Positions 49,801 through 62,740 of a stretch of DNA of 64,000 nt are shown piece after piece; position 1 is the first letter of the stretch, and every line of letters starts with the position of its first letter. The stretch is from assembly GCF_018687715.1 (NCBI RefSeq), contig NC_056766.1, positions 18,769,001-18,833,000 of the forward strand, given 5' to 3'. The stretch comes from Carya illinoinensis (taxonomy: Eukaryota > Streptophyta > Magnoliopsida > Fagales > Juglandaceae). The translations under genes and the position numbers were made by a program. The notes below the pieces were generated by a model, which was not told the DNA's origin, searched no databases, and worked only from the letters and a program-made list of their open reading frames with translations.

Positions 49801-52190
49801 GTCCCTTTTTAAGCTCTTTTTAGTTAGCTTCAGAGTCAAGTCCCACTTTATTTTTATTAAGTATAGTCAAGTCTTGCTTTTATTTTATTTTATATTTATA
49901 ATAAGTAAGGTCAAGTCCTGCTTTGTGACTGATAAGATTGACAACAGGAGAACACCTTCGCTTTATGGCTGTTCTGTTGTTATTAATTTTATCATCTTCC
50001 TAGGCCTGGACTAATAAAGCTTTATTGTAATTACCTACGATGTGCTATACTCCAAAAGAAACAGTCAAAGCTATAATTAAGGTACCCTATAATCAATTAT
50101 GAAACTCAATCCAACTTAGCACACATATCATGTGGAACTTGCTGCCCATACAAGTCCTTCACAAATCACCCACACAATGTGTGACACAATCCAGAACTCA
50201 CAATCTTCCGCACTCAAATCCTTAATATCCTTGTCAAGGCTTGTATAATGGGAAAATGCTTCAGCACAAACGGGATCAGCTTTGATACCATTTCTCATGA
50301 TTTGGTGACATGCTAGCCACATTTATGCTATACCCCAAGAAAGATTAGTCGAAGTTACAAAAATTCCCTGGATCACTCATAAAGACTAGCTCCACCTGGT
50401 AAATGTCCTATGTGAAATTAAGAATCTATAGAAGGAGTTTACAAGTCATCCACCCAATGTGATACTCAAAATTATGTTAAGTCCCACATAATGTATAGCA
50501 TAAACGTGGTTAGTAAGTGGAACTGGTTTTAACAAGTTTGAAGATATTCCATTAGCATAAAGTCCCAAATAGGGAGTTTAGTAAGTGGAACTTATAAGTA
50601 ATTTCAGATAACTCCAATTGTAACTCTGACAAGTTCTTTTGGAGGATAGTACAGATTTGAATAGGATGTCCCTGACTCCTGACAAATAATATCAAATCAG
50701 ACTCAGTAATCAATACGCAGCTGGAAGCACCATGTAACGAGGACATTAAGAATTCAAATTACAGGGGGATTATGAGAAAGTTTCACATAGAGTAGGTGGA
50801 TTGTAAAAGCATTGCATAGGTGTTAAGTACCACATGAGATGCTTACTAGGTTGAACTAGACCTTATAAGTACTTCCATTAAACTCCATCTTATATTGATA
50901 AGAACTTCACTGAAACTCCAATTATAACGTTTAATAGTCATTTTGGGTATCAAACAAACGTTACTGACATGCCTCTGGGTCATTACATTCGTCATGTGCT
51001 GCCTATGCTAAATAACATAGATTTGAGAAACTTTTTTGATAATATGGAATCTCACCAAGGTAGGGGCCCTTAAAACCCACCCTTAGGTAATAAAACCTAG
51101 ATAACAACTTCACATGTTAGAAACGAGTATCAAGTAATCTAGGAGAACTTTGTGGAATCGAATTCAAGATGTCTGAGCCTACAGCTCATCCAAGCCACTC
51201 CTTTGACCCCAAGGCTGCATCATGACGGGTACAAAGATTTGAGTGATTAGGTACTGGAAGTTACAAAGGTTACCTTAAAATCGATACAGTGAAGTACCTT
51301 GTAATTGTCAACCAACCTAGTCAGCATCACAACCACAGGGCAACGGTATTGGATTACCATCTCCCAGAAATCCTCATAGGTGTGCGGTAGTGGACCTTGT
51401 GTGGCAATAAATTTAGAAACATTTTCGGAGGAAGACGTCTGCATTTGAGAGCCGTGATTGAAGGTCAAACTAAGAAGACAATTCCGTCGATTCATAATAT
51501 TCTAAAAAGAGATATTATCAACTAAATATAGATATATAAGCTCGTACATTAATCAAGCTCGCATTTATGTATCCCCTTGCTGCCGGTCTGTAATCCTTAC
51601 TGGAGTTAAGAACAATCCTATTCCTGTCAACTGAAATCAACAACAACTCAACAATCTGGTCACAAAAACGATAACCTTCTAGCTTTATAAACATATAACT
51701 CCATTTACAAGCAAATAATTCAAATTGCTTAAGCATTCAGGAGTCAAAAGAAACAAAAAATAACATATACATGGTATGACATCCGAGTAGCGGTTCTTGC
51801 TCAAATTGACACTGTCAAGCGCCACAGTGGCGCTTCTCCTCATCTCAGATGGGGTTATCCTATTGGCCTGAAAACAACCGAAAAATTTAGTGCTATAACC
51901 GAAACAGAATTATATAAAGACAGGCAAACACCTATCTAAATGGTTCTGTCTTAGAAAACCCAAACATTTTCGGACGGGTAAAATCCGGAATTTGAAACCT
52001 GCAAGCGAGCGAACTCCTGGTCGATGGCCTGAGGCATAGAAAGCCTCTCTCGGAAGAAACTGAGCGCTTTGGAGCAGCGGCTGAACTGATCGGGGGTGAG
52101 AGCAAGTATCGGCGGCAAATCGGGTGAGAAATCGAAGGAGACTGGCGGTGGGGTGGAGAGGGACTTGGAGGCAGAAGAGGAGGAGGCCAT
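46846..52190 (-). CDS. PTP1: Protein tyrosine phosphatase, PTP1 type
   Basis: The coding exons, all in frame, are 52190-51999, 51867-51771, 51630-51548, 51438-51298, 49002-48868, 48246-48098, 48003-47862, 47134-47052 and one base at 46846. They total 340 codons plus stop, the length I recall for Arabidopsis PTP1. The classical PTP motifs are present in order: KNRY substrate loop (SKNRYSDV, exon 2), GYINAS (exon 3), the [13 protein letters not shown] block (exon 4), the WPD general-acid loop ([10 protein letters not shown], exon 6), the P-loop [10 protein letters not shown] split across exons 6 and 7, and the Q-loop ([12 protein letters not shown]). It hydrolyses phosphotyrosine in the cytosol or nucleus; the Arabidopsis enzyme acts on MAP kinases such as MPK4/MPK3/MPK6. 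The stop codon TGA appears split TG|A by the last intron (acceptor 'ggcag' before 46846). Without that splice the frame would run about 20 codons further. Confidence 0.92.
49090..49208 (+). mobile_element. LINE tail in PTP1 intron 4
   Basis: The sequence ends 'cttattaatgaaatttt' followed shortly by a poly(A) run of about 27 (to 49208), the typical 3' end of plant L1 elements. I found no clear target duplication, so the left border is approximate. Confidence 0.55.
49430..49735. mobile_element. LTR-like fragment in PTP1 intron 4 (weak)
   Basis: The passage 'gtatgggattccacattgct...agagaagtccttgctcttta' resembles a conserved motif in LTRs of several plant retroelements. Borders and family are not determinable. 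Confidence 0.35.
49736..51297. other. Rest of PTP1 intron 4
   Basis: Non-coding intron sequence of the PTP1 gene. No further element or exon is recognised. Confidence 0.5.
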
Positions 52191-52438
52191 GGGCGATCTC
52201 CTCCGATGGTGGAGGTCGCGTCGAGAAATACAGTTACCCAGTTGGACGAACGTTGTTTCGGACTGTCTTCTTCTTCTTCTCCGATTGTGGTGCCCCCCGT
52301 GAGACGATCATGAGCATTATATCTTCATATCTAATGCAAATAATCAATGTCGCAAGGGTATAGACCAAACACAATCATGGGGCCGGAAAGGAATTTCCCA
52401 TCCAAGTTCAGTGATTGGTAATTAAATGGGTGGCAACT

Positions 52439-53090
52439 CTTGTTTTCGTGTCTTATTTCTCTTGAATCAATTTATGAATATTCGATTCTATAAATTAATT
52501 CAAATCTTATCAATTAAGTTAAATATGTTAAAATTTGAAATTTTTTAGATAGCAGATTGTGTTGTGTCATCAATTTTGATCTATTTAATAATTAATTAAA
52601 AATAAATTAACATAGCACGACTCATTTAAATCTGTTTCATAAACAGATTGAAATAACACATATAATTCATTTGACCTAATTAATATAATTTCATATAAAA
52701 TTTAAAATTTATATTTCTTAGTAGTCAAAATATCAAAAAACTTATGTATATCAATATTTTTAAAATTTTAACATATAATAAAACCAATATTATAGACCAT
52801 AGATTAACAAATATGAGCATAGGTCAAATTATAATCCAAGCAATAAAAATAATAAAAACATAAGCATATTGAGAAATACTAATATTACAACTTAACAATA
52901 ATTCTATATTTTAATTTTAAAATAAAATTTAAACGGGTCAAAACAGGTTGATTCCGTGTTAAGCATGTTGACTCGTTATTGACTCGTTAATAAATCGTGT
53001 ATTAACGGGTCTACCAGTTTTAACCCAAACCCATTAACATCAAATTCAAACCTGCTAATTGCTTGTCGTGTTCGTGAACATATTGCAACC
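52439..53090. repeat. Dispersed AT-rich repeat, copy 2
   Basis: Diverged copy of the repeat at 11316-11870, in the same orientation. It is longer on the right, where it ends in 'aaacgggtcaaaacagg...cgttaataaatcgtg...cgtgttcgtgaac'. Such 'cgtgttcgtgaac' ends are common in plant hAT-derived non-autonomous elements, so this copy probably keeps one true end. Confidence 0.7.
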
Positions 53091-53304
53091 TCTAAATATT
53101 TTGATTTTCGTTGACGCAAGATACAGTTTCAGAATATGTAAATTTCGTATATTTTTTTTTTAAAAAGTAAAGTTTATTATTAAAAATAATTATTCACTTG
53201 AGTTTCAGATTGATCTTTTTTTAAAAAGAAATACACAATACTTGCATACACTAAGACTACAAATGTAACTTATATCTTATTTTTAGCCTTTTGCAAAAGA
53301 ATAA

Positions 53305-53655
53305 AGCATCGTTTGGTTGCACAGATAAGATGAAAAATCTGTGAATAATAGTGAAATAATTTATGAATAGTAGTAAAATAATTTGAGTTAAGATTTTTAT
53401 GGAGTTTTGAAAAATGAGAGAGAAAAAGTTAAAAAAATTGTTTTGGAATTTGAAAAGGCTAAGTTTTGTTTTGTTTTGTTTTTTTTTTTTTTTTTTTTTT
53501 GTGTTTTGTTTGTAAATTTGATAAAATTGTAATGATTAGATTAAAAATTAAAAAATGAAAAATGCTTATGTTTAAATAGTATTTAGTTGTTGAAGTAAGA
53601 TGAGATATAATAAGATAGTTTGAAATATTTATGAAACCAAACCAAACCAACTCTA
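53305..53655. mobile_element. MITE of the 'gtttggtt / gagatgag' group
   Basis: The left end 'cgtttggttgcacagataagatg' and the right end, reverse-complemented ('ggtttggtttcataaat'), are imperfect inverted repeats. Internal 'gaataatagtgaaataattt' and 'gttttgaaaaatgagagagaaaa' blocks match the MITE at 41901. It carries a poly-T run at 53481-53500. Exact borders are uncertain. Confidence 0.55.
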
Positions 53656-54006
53656 TTCGAAGTGACATAATCTCATTTAAAATCTTTGAATTTTAATATA
53701 CTTAAATTATTTATATAAGTTAGGAACTTGTAAATATTGTGCTCATGCAAGTAATTTAAAATATATATATGAGACGGTCCGAGTAATAAAAATTTTTAAA
53801 GATAAATTCTACCCTTTTTCAATTCTATTTATCTCTAATTAGATTCTCTAAACATCGAATTATCATTTGCCAAAATGCACATACATGAAGATTATTATTG
53901 ATGCATGTCATTTTGTGAGCCATCCCTATTGATGGCTTGAACCAATACCATTCTACCATGGGATGGTTCAAGTGCCGCCCTCACAATCATGATGGCTGTG
54001 GTTGTG

Positions 54007-54439
54007 TGTCACGGACTTAGAATTTCTTCACTCGACCCGTGCGGCCTTAGGAGGCTTTCTCTCCCCAAAACTCCTAAGTAAGCCTTCTAAAGGACTCAAG
54101 ACAATAGAGAACAAACTAGAGAGAGAAGATAGAGAGAGATGCTCTAGAGAACTTGTTTCTCTTATTGCTTGGTGATTTATACAAATGAGAGCCCCTCTAT
54201 TTATAGGGAACTCTTGGTACAAAGAATGGTTAGGATTGCGACACTTGTCACCAATCCAAGGGTAAAGAACTTTCTAGATTACTACTCTAGAATTGTCCAT
54301 AAAGCCCTTTCTAGAACACTACTCTAGAATTGTCTATAACGCCCCTTCTAGATGACTCTACGCAATTCCACAAGATTACAAAGGACTTGGAGGCTTCTAG
54401 AAGGTTAGGAAATTCTCTAGAAAAATCTAGGTGGTGACA
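54007..54439 (-). repeat. 3' LTR of the chromovirus (433 bp)
   Basis: Borders are TGTCAC...GTGACA, identical in length to the 5' LTR at 59155-59587. By eye the two LTRs differ at 8 of 433 positions (about 1.8%). Confidence 0.95.
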
Positions 54440-57400
54440 TTCTCCCCCACCAAGCTTCGCGACGTCCTCGACACGGTGTCTTCATGGAACCTTCGGATGT
54501 GATCTTCAAACTGCCACAATGACTCCTTTGGTTCCCAAGTTGCCTCACTTTCGGGCAATCTCTTCCACTTGATCAAGTATTCTTGGCGTGGCATATGACT
54601 CTTTCGCCTGATGACACGGTCCGCCAAGACTTCTTCTACTTCTTTATCAAAAGTGGTAGTTATGCCCAAGGGTGCACGCTTAGACTCTCCTCGTGATGGC
54701 TCCTCTTCATCACCATGGTAAGGCTTCAAGCAGCTGACATGGAAGACTGGATGAAGCTTGAACTTAGAGGGCAAGTCTAGCTTGTAGGAGACCTTCCCTA
54801 TTTTCTTGATGATTGGGAATGGTCCCTCGTAACGTCGTACAAGCCCCTTGTGTAGCTTTCTTGTGAACTTGTGTTGGCTCGACAAGATCTTTACTAACAC
54901 CAAGTCGCCTATACAATATTCTGCGTGCCTCCTTTTCTGATCAGCCCACTTCTTCATCTTCTTGGTTGCTTTGTCTAAGTAGGAACGGGTTACATCCAAT
55001 TGTTCGTTCCAAGACTTAGCAACCTTGAAGGCTGTTGGACAATTCCTCGCGTAGCTTGTCTCCAATGACTGGGGAGTAAGTGGCTGCTGTCCCATTACAA
55101 TCTCAAATGGGCTTTTGTTTGTGGACTCGCTGCTTTGTAAATTATAGGAGAATTGAGCGACATCCAATAACTTGGCCCAATCGGATTGGTTGGCACTTAC
55201 AAAGTGCCTCAAGTATAACTCTAACAAGGCATTCACCCTCTCAGTTTGCCCATCTGTCTGAGGGTGGAAGCTGGTAGAGAAATGTAAGGCAGACCCCATA
55301 AGCTTGAATAGTCCTGACCAGAACTTTCCTGTGAAGCGAGGGTCTCGATCACTAATAATGCTCCGTGGTAAGCCCCAATACTTCACCACATGTTTGAAGA
55401 ATAACTTTGCAGTTTCTTCAGCTGAGCAATCCTTAGGAGCCGCGATGAAGGTGGCATACTTAGAGAATCGATCCACCACCACAATGAGGGTACCGCAACC
55501 CTCGGATTTAGGTAGAGCCACTATAAAATCCATGCTCACACTTTCCCATGGGTGAGAAGGAATGGGTAGTGGTTCTAGTAATCCTGCAGGACTTTGATTC
55601 TCCACCTTGTCTTGTTGACACACAAGACAAGTCTTCACGTAGAGTTCCACCTCATCTCTCAATTGAGGCCAATAGTAGGAAGCTTCCAGCAAAGGTCGAG
55701 TACGTCGTTGGCCCGGATGTCCAGCCCACAAGGAATCGTGGGACTCCTTGATAAGGTTCCTCCGTAGGTTTCCCCATTTTGGAACATAGATTCGCCGTCT
55801 TATGGTGTAGAGAAGACCGTCCTCTACCCAGAATCTTTTGGTTTTGCCTTCCTTAGCCATGTTTACCAAGTTCTTGGCTAAGGGATCATGCTTCATGCCT
55901 TCACGGATCATATCAAGTAGCTCCCCTTGAGCTTGAGTGATTGCAGAGAGTTCACCCTTCATACTCAGTGCATCAGCAACAAGGTTGGCCTTGCCGGGTT
56001 TGTACTCCAAAACAAAGTCAAATTCTGCCAAGAAGTCTTGCCACCTAGCTTGCTTTGGGCTTAGTTTCTTCTGACTCTGGAAGTAACTAGTGGCAATATT
56101 ATCTGTCTTGACCACAAAACGGGAGCCAAGCAAATAGTGTCGCCAAACTCTGAGGCAATGGATGATGGCCGTCATCTCCTTCTCTTGCACGGTGTATCTC
56201 CTTTCAGTCTCATTGAGTTTGCGACTCTCATATGCAATGGGATGTCCCTCTTGCATGAGAACTCCCCCTATAGCAAAATCTGATGCATCTGATTGTACCT
56301 CAAAAGGCTTGGTACAATCTGGTAAGGCCATGACCGGTTCCTCCGTGATGGCTGTCTTCAGATCGTCAAAGGCTTCCTGACACCTTGAGGACCACTCCCA
56401 GGCCCTGTTCTTCTTGAGCAAGTCGGTGAGGGGGGATGCTCTTGTGGAGTATCCCTTTATAAATCTCCTGTAATAGTTGACAAGCCCAAGGAAGGATCGA
56501 AACTCGGTAACCTTAATGGGAGGATCCCACTTCCTGATGGCTTCAACTTTCCATTCTTCCATGCTGAGTTTTCCACCTTGGATTTTATGGCTAAGGAAAT
56601 GGACTTCGTTTAGAGCAAATGAGCACTTCTCCTTCTTGACATAGAGTTGGTTTTCCCTTAAGACACGGAAAACAACCCTTAAATGCTCCACATGTTCCTC
56701 AAGAGTAGAACTATAGATGACGATATCATCTAGATAGACTACCATGAATTGATCAAGATAGGGATGGAAGATCTTATTCATGAGCGTACAGAAGGTGGCT
56801 GGAGCATTTGTGAGGCCAAATGGCATCACTAGGAACTCGTATGCCCCATAGCGAGTTACACAAGTTGTTTTTGCTTCATCCCCTTCCGCAATCCTCACTT
56901 GATAATATCCCGATCTTAGATCAAGCTTGGAGAAGTACTTTGCATGGCCTAGTTGATCGAACAAATCAGCAATTAAAGGAATTGGGTATTTATTTTTGAT
57001 GGTTACCTTATTTAGAGCTCGGTAGTCGATGCACAGCCGCAACGACCCATCATGTTTCCTTTGGAACAACACAGGTGCCCCATATGGTGCCTTGGAGGGT
57101 TGGATGAATCCGGCATCAAGTAGCTCATTAAGTTGCCTCCTTAGTTCTTCAAGTTCTGGAGGTGACATGCGATAAGGTGCTTTGGCCGGTGGTTTGGCAC
57201 CGGGTTCCATCTCGATTTGATGGTCCACCTCTCTCCTAGGTGGTAGTTGCTTGGGCAACTCTGGAGGCATGACATCCTCATAGTCCCTGAGGACCTTTTG
57301 GATCTCCTTGGGTGGAGGGGAGGAAATCTTCACTTCATCCTCCTCCATGGAGGCCAAGTAAGACACCTCTCCCTTCTTCCATCTTTTCTTGAATTGCATG

Positions 57401-59127
57401 GCGGATAGAAGTTGGGTGGTGTTTGGCTTGGACACGGTGGGTATCATGCATGGACCGCCCTCCAAGATACACACCGAGTTGTAGTGGGGAAGAGACACTA
57501 CATTGAATTGTCTCAAGAATTCCATCCCCAATATGATGTTGAAGTCATCCATGGGAGCGACGGAGAAATCCACCGTACCTCTCCAAGTGCCAAGTTGTAG
57601 CTCCACCCCGTGAGCTACGCCATCAAGGGGTTTGGCCTCAGAATTCACAGTCTTCAGCCATCTTTGACCCTTCTTAAGAGGAATCCCTAGCCGTGTGGCC
57701 TCTTCCTTCTTAATGAAGTTATGAGAAGCTCCTGAGTCGACCATGGCGTGACTCTTCTTCCCATTAATGAGCACCTCTACAAACATCAAAGACCCATCCT
57801 TAGTGGTTGGCTTTGTGCTTGCCTTTAGGGAGTTGAGAAGTTGTAGACACCCCAGGTGCGACTTCTCTTGAACTTCCTTCTCCTCCAACATAGCGTTGAG
57901 GGCCTTCCTCTTGGGACAATCTCTAGCCCAGTGTGGGCCATTACAAAGGAAACAAGCATCCTTTGGCTTCTTGTCTTGAGAGTAGTCCCTCTTGCCCTCC
58001 TTTGATGTTGAAGGCTTGTCTCGTCGGTCCTTGTACTGTGAGGGCTTGAACCCCTTCGCTCCCCCACCCTTGCTGTGATTATCCTTTGAAGACTCGGGCT
58101 TTGAAGAGTTGTCACTCTTATGATACTCAAATTCTTCTAAGGTTTCTGCCACTGTCAGGGCGGTGGAGATGTCGTTGACTCCACGACGCTTGAGCTCTTG
58201 AGCCACCCACAATTTGAGACCGTCGATGAAGTTGAAGAGGAGATCTTCTTCACTCATGTTTGTGATTTGAAGCATGAGAGCAGAAAATTCCTCAACATAG
58301 TTGCGGATGGAAGATGTGTGCTTCAACTCCTTCATCCTCTTCCGCGCATTGATGGCCACATTCTCAGGATAGAATTGCTTCTTGAGTTCCCGCTTGAACT
58401 CTTCCCAAGAATTAATAGTACAAGTACCTTTCTCTATCTCACTATGCTTACGACGCCACCAAGTACCAGCAAGATTAGTAAGGTAGAGAGAGGCCGTACG
58501 TACCTTGACATGCTCGTCTTGCATGTTCAATGCTTCGAAGTAGCGCTCCATGTGCCACATATAGTTGTCTAGTTCTTTGGCATCCCGCTTGCCATCGAAC
58601 TCTTTCGATTTGGGGGTATCCACCCTTGGTGTCGCCATCATTCCAGCTCTGACGGCAGCCCCATTAGCCACTGTCCGCTTGCATATGGCCCAATCCGCCT
58701 TGGTCTCCTCTAGACCGACGCGGTATTCCTCCATTTGCCCATGGAGTTTCGTTAGCTCCCCCAAGACCCGGTCTTGGAAAGCAACGTTCTCAACACGTTG
58801 TGCCTCGATGGTGGGGTGGATGGTGCTCAGAATGGATTCCTTGAGCGATTCGGATTGTCCCTCCAATCCTAGCTCCTCCAAGCCTTGCTCCACGATGTCA
58901 AGCAGGTCCCTGACATCCGCTACCGCCACCTCCACCCTGGTCACCGTGTTGTCAAGGGTGCTCACCTCCCTATGAGACTGATCCCATTCCTCAATCTTGG
59001 CCAATATCTTGGCCATGGCCCTCTCGATGCCATCGAGACGAGACTCCATAGATGAGCTTGAGTCCTTCGACCTCTTGCTCTTTCTTGTCTCCTGGACCTC
59101 CATGGTGATCTCACTTGGATCCGCCAT
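54427..59127 (-). CDS. Chromovirus gag-pol polyprotein
   Basis: A single uninterrupted frame of about 1566 residues; the ATG at 59127 (MADPSEITM) is preferred over the one at 59160, which lies in the LTR/primer site. Numbering below counts from 59160. Gag core is at about 205-320 ([16 protein letters not shown]). A zinc knuckle C-x2-C-x3-H-x4-C is at 403-415, with one residue fewer before the His than usual. Aspartic protease has DSGA at 475-478. Reverse transcriptase has YLDD at 809-812. RNase H starts near 950 (QSDASD). The integrase HHCC zinc domain is at about 1143-1190, and the DDE core has Asp near 1210, Asp near 1270 and Glu near 1307. The chromodomain is at about 1505-1555 ([18 protein letters not shown]). 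It provides particle formation, reverse transcription, integration and chromatin targeting for the element. The last codons run into the 3' LTR. Confidence 0.95.
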   Translation of the reverse strand: MADPSEITMEVQETRKSKRSKDSSSSMESRLDGIERAMAKILAKIEEWDQSHREVSTLDNTVTRVEVAVADVRDLLDIVEQGLEELGLEGQSESLKESILSTIHPTIEAQRVENVAFQDRVLGELTKLHGQMEEYRVGLEETKADWAICKRTVANGAAVRAGMMATPRVDTPKSKEFDGKRDAKELDNYMWHMERYFEALNMQDEHVKVRTASLYLTNLAGTWWRRKHSEIEKGTCTINSWEEFKRELKKQFYPENVAINARKRMKELKHTSSIRNYVEEFSALMLQITNMSEEDLLFNFIDGLKLWVAQELKRRGVNDISTALTVAETLEEFEYHKSDNSSKPESSKDNHSKGGGAKGFKPSQYKDRRDKPSTSKEGKRDYSQDKKPKDACFLCNGPHWARDCPKRKALNAMLEEKEVQEKSHLGCLQLLNSLKASTKPTTKDGSLMFVEVLINGKKSHAMVDSGASHNFIKKEEATRLGIPLKKGQRWLKTVNSEAKPLDGVAHGVELQLGTWRGTVDFSVAPMDDFNIILGMEFLRQFNVVSLPHYNSVCILEGGPCMIPTVSKPNTTQLLSAMQFKKRWKKGEVSYLASMEEDEVKISSPPPKEIQKVLRDYEDVMPPELPKQLPPRREVDHQIEMEPGAKPPAKAPYRMSPPELEELRRQLNELLDAGFIQPSKAPYGAPVLFQRKHDGSLRLCIDYRALNKVTIKNKYPIPLIADLFDQLGHAKYFSKLDLRSGYYQVRIAEGDEAKTTCVTRYGAYEFLVMPFGLTNAPATFCTLMNKIFHPYLDQFMVVYLDDIVIYSSTLEEHVEHLRVVFRVLRENQLYVKKEKCSFALNEVHFLSHKIQGGKLSMEEWKVEAIRKWDPPIKVTEFRSFLGLVNYYRRFIKGYSTRASPLTDLLKKNRAWEWSSRCQEAFDDLKTAITEEPVMALPDCTKPFEVQSDASDFAIGGVLMQEGHPIAYESRKLNETERRYTVQEKEMTAIIHCLRVWRHYLLGSRFVVKTDNIATSYFQSQKKLSPKQARWQDFLAEFDFVLEYKPGKANLVADALSMKGELSAITQAQGELLDMIREGMKHDPLAKNLVNMAKEGKTKRFWVEDGLLYTIRRRIYVPKWGNLRRNLIKESHDSLWAGHPGQRRTRPLLEASYYWPQLRDEVELYVKTCLVCQQDKVENQSPAGLLEPLPIPSHPWESVSMDFIVALPKSEGCGTLIVVVDRFSKYATFIAAPKDCSAEETAKLFFKHVVKYWGLPRSIISDRDPRFTGKFWSGLFKLMGSALHFSTSFHPQTDGQTERVNALLELYLRHFVSANQSDWAKLLDVAQFSYNLQSSESTNKSPFEIVMGQQPLTPQSLETSYARNCPTAFKVAKSWNEQLDVTRSYLDKATKKMKKWADQKRRHAEYCIGDLVLVKILSSQHKFTRKLHKGLVRRYEGPFPIIKKIGKVSYKLDLPSKFKLHPVFHVSCLKPYHGDEEEPSRGESKRAPLGITTTFDKEVEEVLADRVIRRKSHMPRQEYLIKWKRLPESEATWEPKESLWQFEDHIRRFHEDTVSRTSRSLVGENVTT
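54440..54452 (-). other. Polypurine tract of the chromovirus
   Basis: On the minus strand, GGTGGGGGAGAA lies directly before the 3' LTR, the expected site for plus-strand DNA priming. Confidence 0.85.
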
Positions 59128-59141
59128 CCTAACCTGGGTAG

Positions 59142-59154
59142 CTCTGATACCAAC
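59142..59154 (-). other. Primer-binding site (initiator Met tRNA)
   Basis: On the minus strand, TGGTATCAGAGC follows the 5' LTR after one base. It is complementary to the 3' end of plant initiator methionine tRNA, the usual primer of these elements. Confidence 0.9.
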
Positions 59155-59587
59155 TGTCACGAACTTAGAATTTCTTCACTCGACCCGTGCGGCCTTAGGA
59201 GGCTTTCTCTCCCCAAAGCTCCTAAGTAAGCCTTCTAAAGGACTCAAGACAATAAAGAACAAACTAGAGAGAGAAGATAGAGAGAGATGCTCTAGAGAAC
59301 TTGTTTCTCTTATTGCTTGGTGATTTATACAAATGAGAGCCCATCTATTTATAGGGAACTCTTGGTACAAAGAATGGTTAGGATTGCGACACTTGTCACC
59401 AATCGAAGGGTAAAGAACTTTCTAGATCACTACTCTAGAATTGTCCATAAAGCCCTTTCTAGAACACTACTCTAGAATTGTCTATAACGCCCTTTCTAGA
59501 TGACTCTACACAATTCCACAAGATTACAAAGGACTTGGAGGCTTCTAGAAGGTTAGGAAATTCTCTAGAAAAATCTAGGTGGTGACA
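59155..59587 (-). repeat. 5' LTR of the chromovirus (433 bp)
   Basis: It has the same TGTCAC...GTGACA borders as the 3' LTR. It contains a TATA box on the minus strand (TATAAATAG, 59353-59345), about 235 nt from the LTR start, suitable for driving the element's transcription. Confidence 0.95.
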
Positions 59588-59879
59588 TGTGGCTGTGGCT
59601 GTGGTATGATCGGTGGGTTTTGAGGGAGGTGAATTGGGAGACCCCTTTCGCCACTCCTTCCATTCCAACCAATTTTTTCGAAAATGTTCTTTTTCTTGAA
59701 AAAAAAAACATTATATAATTCATAATTATTTTGTTTTATTTTTTTGAGTGAGAGTTTAATCTTTCTACTAATTTTGAATAGCCGGCTAAGGTTGATGGAA
59801 AGGCTTTTCTATCTTCACTGTTAATGCCAAAAAATTGCACAAGAGGCTGGAATAAGAAAAAGAATTATTCTCAACCTGT

Positions 59880-60420
59880 TGCGATGATTTGAGCCTCGAT
59901 CGGTGTAGTGTAGAGCCCCCGACAGTTGTTTGGTGCAACCGTATGGTATTTGTGTGTACACCCATATCAGTGAACATGAAATAAATATAGGGAAAATAAA
60001 GAGGTAGAAACATTCAAATTTACGTAGTTCGTCATAATGTCTACATCCACAGGAGTTTGAGAATGAAGAATCCACTGTAATATAATTATTTTATAAGCTC
60101 TCATAATATCTCATCATCTCTGCACAATGGAGATCAGAGATCTATTTTTTGATGGAGGCCTTCTCTCTGTAGTTCGTGTTGCAAGATTGAAGAAGCTCAA
60201 GGAAAGGTCGAAGTCTGGAAGCCTCTTTCAAGTGTCTGGTCATTTTCTTTTATCCTTTGCCCAACCTTCCTTTATGTCACATCACTTATTATTTATGTCC
60301 CATCATCTCTTTTCTTCCAAATACCTTTTACTTCGTTAGCCTTTTGTCCTCTCCTTCACTTTCTATTTCTTCTTTTCGGATGAGACATCCCACCTTAGGC
60401 TAGGCTTGGAAAACCACTTT
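59880..60420. mobile_element. LTR-like fragment (weak)
   Basis: It contains 'aaatttacgtagttcgtcataatgtctacatccacaggag', resembling the 'acgtggttcg...cctacgtccac' motif of plant retrotransposon LTRs and the fragment at 36820-37140. Borders were not found. Confidence 0.4.
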
Positions 60421-60719
60421 GAAGCCAGTAATATTTTATCCCCTCTAGTTGCCTAATGAGTCAACAATACCGAGTAGGGCCCATATGGTAGGCCTAGTGA
60501 GTTGAAAGATCGTACGCTTGTCACCAGGAAATTGTACCACCTAATAAGATTAATATGATAACGTGTAATGATATACTTATAACTCTTTTTTACAATTTTT
60601 ATACAATCATGTGATAAATTGAAGGTATTTATGTAAAGTGATGCTACTTTTATAAGTTGTTTTACAAAAATATCTTTCATTTAACACATGATTATATAAA
60701 AAATGTTAAAAAAAGTTGT

Positions 60720-61080
60720 AAATATATCATTTTATATATGATAACCGTTGTCGATAACTAGAGATATTTCTGTATAAGGAAATAACGATATATTTGCCTT
60801 GTGGTAATTCCTTCCTTCTTAAAGGAGATTCCATGAACTTGATAATAAAGTCCTGAGATTTAAGGAAAAGATCAAACAATCCTAATCAGTAATAGTCCGT
60901 GTCTATATAAAGAGTCAGCACTAGCGATCCAAGGTAACTTTCTGATCCCTCGTTACAAGACAACATATATATATATTTTTAACTTAGGTATCGGAGGTAC
61001 ACCCGGCACATTGGGCCACCATCTTTCCCATTACATGTTAGAGGTCGAGATCAATTAACGATAAAACACGTCCAAAACAG
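60720..61080 (+). mobile_element. Gypsy-type LTR fragment (weak)
   Basis: A TATA-like 'ctatataaagagtcag' (about 60903-60918) is followed by 'taacttaggtatcggagg' (near 60980), a signature commonly seen in the R/U5 part of plant Gypsy LTRs. No polyprotein is nearby. Confidence 0.45.
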
Positions 61081-61099
61081 TGAGATATAAAAATTGTCA

Positions 61100-62310
61100 G
61101 CTTTTGATTAGTTCACTCGTATGGAATTAATAACATGACAATTTCACTTACTTGAAAATCAAATTGAAGATGGATAAAGCGCAAGTTTCTTAAAATTCAA
61201 ATATGTAGTGTACATAAATTATAAAACCGAAAACTTGATGTTCTTTTCGACAAAAAGGGTGAAAAATCTAGAGACTTTATTTCTTAATATATCTTTGAAA
61301 ATACAGTTCATGCTAACACAAAATTATTTATTACAGGGAGGGTCATATTTCCATGTGCAAGAAGATATTGTTTTTTCATGTTGATATTTGCACGTCCAAA
61401 GAATATCACTCTTGGAACACATTCAAATAAAACTTATGCAACTCACCCTCATGAAGAGACATCAAGCCAAACCTAAGACGTCCTAAGTCGCTAGTCTATA
61501 AATAAAGAAAGTTATACAGACACAAATAAATTATATAAAAATAAATTAATAAGTTAACGTCGTTTTATATAATCTGTTAGATTTATTTTATAATAAAAAT
61601 TATTTTATAATCTAACGTATTATATTAAATTATAAATTTATTTTTTTATAATTTTTTATGACTAAAATATTTCTTTAAAGGAAAAAGTAAGCCATCCTTC
61701 AATGTTAAGACAAAGGGGAACCCTTTCCCCAAACTATTTCTATGATTAATATTTACTTTTTAATTATAATATATATTCTTATTATTATTATTATTTTACT
61801 TGTTTGCTACTCTTCTTTTTACTTTATGGGGATTTTTATATAACTATTTTTTTTTTATTAAAGAATTGTATTATGAGAAAAATAAAAAAAGTTACGCAGC
61901 TTATTGCACAATGCACAACTGTGACCTTAAAGAATTGATTTTGTAATGGGGATGGTATGATTAAGGACAGGTGCTGATCTTTATATGGTATTGAACTTTG
62001 ACATGATGCTTCGATGGATTTTTGGATGGTGAATAAAGGAAAGACCATTTTTTTTAAAGTTTAGTTCTACTACGTACTGTTTGATATTTTTGAAGCCAAA
62101 CTCTTTGATAATCGTTAGGAAGTGGAATCAATTCTTGATAAATGTTGATCTTTCTGAATTGATACACATTTTTTTCAAGTCAGTGTTTGTTTTAGCTGCA
62201 TTCTTAGAATGGAAAATAGAAAACAGATGGACATCTTTCCCTGCTTGGATGAAAAGAATATTGTTTTTAATATCCAGGATAAAAAATGATATCATTTGGT
62301 GGATGTAAGT
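61100..62310. other. AT-rich intergenic DNA
   Basis: No coding frame or repeat family is recognised. Confidence 0.4.
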
Positions 62311-62313
62311 TCT

Positions 62314-62740
62314 GTTGGAGTATGTGAAAAAGAGAGGTTATTTGCATGGTGGAAGAAACATGCAAATGGAATCAAGGTGAGCACATAAAGTGTTTGTGCC
62401 TTTATGTGTGGAGTCTGGTTGTGTTTGTGGTGGTTAATGACTCGACCCAACAAGGTTTTGTTGTGGTTTTTTGGTGGATTCTCAATGAGGCTCGGACCAT
62501 GGAGTGGAAGCTTGTGCTGATAGGCCCAAGTTGGTGACTAGGGTTTACTATACATTGTATACACTTGTACGCCCGCTGCACTGTATTTGCTTATCATCTA
62601 AACTAAAATCTTCAGCAACTTTGTGGACGTAGACACGCTGCTGAAACACGTAAAACTTATGTTGTGTGTGATTGATTTCACTTTTTGTTTACTTTTTCTC
62701 GTGGTTCCTGGCAATGGAAGAGCAAAACACAGATATTGTT
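62314..62740 (+). mobile_element. Copia-type LTR fragment or solo LTR
   Basis: It begins TGTTGGAGTATGTG and carries 'ttgtggacgtag', 'gctgaaacacgtaaaact' and 'gattgatttcactttttgtt', a string of motifs typical of Ty1/Copia LTR 3' portions. The right border and target duplication are not clear. Confidence 0.5.

Larger units (their letters stand above)
54007..59587 (-). mobile_element. Intact Ty3/Gypsy chromovirus, 5.58 kb
   Basis: Full-length LTR retrotransposon on the minus strand, with 433-bp LTRs, an initiator-Met tRNA primer-binding site, one gag-pol frame and a polypurine tract. The C-terminal chromodomain after integrase places it in the chromovirus branch; the exact clade needs a tree. 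Flanks share only TGTG on each side within a TG-rich context, so the expected 5-bp duplication is not clearly preserved. High LTR identity and the unbroken frame mean a recent insertion, and the copy may still be competent. Confidence 0.93.
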
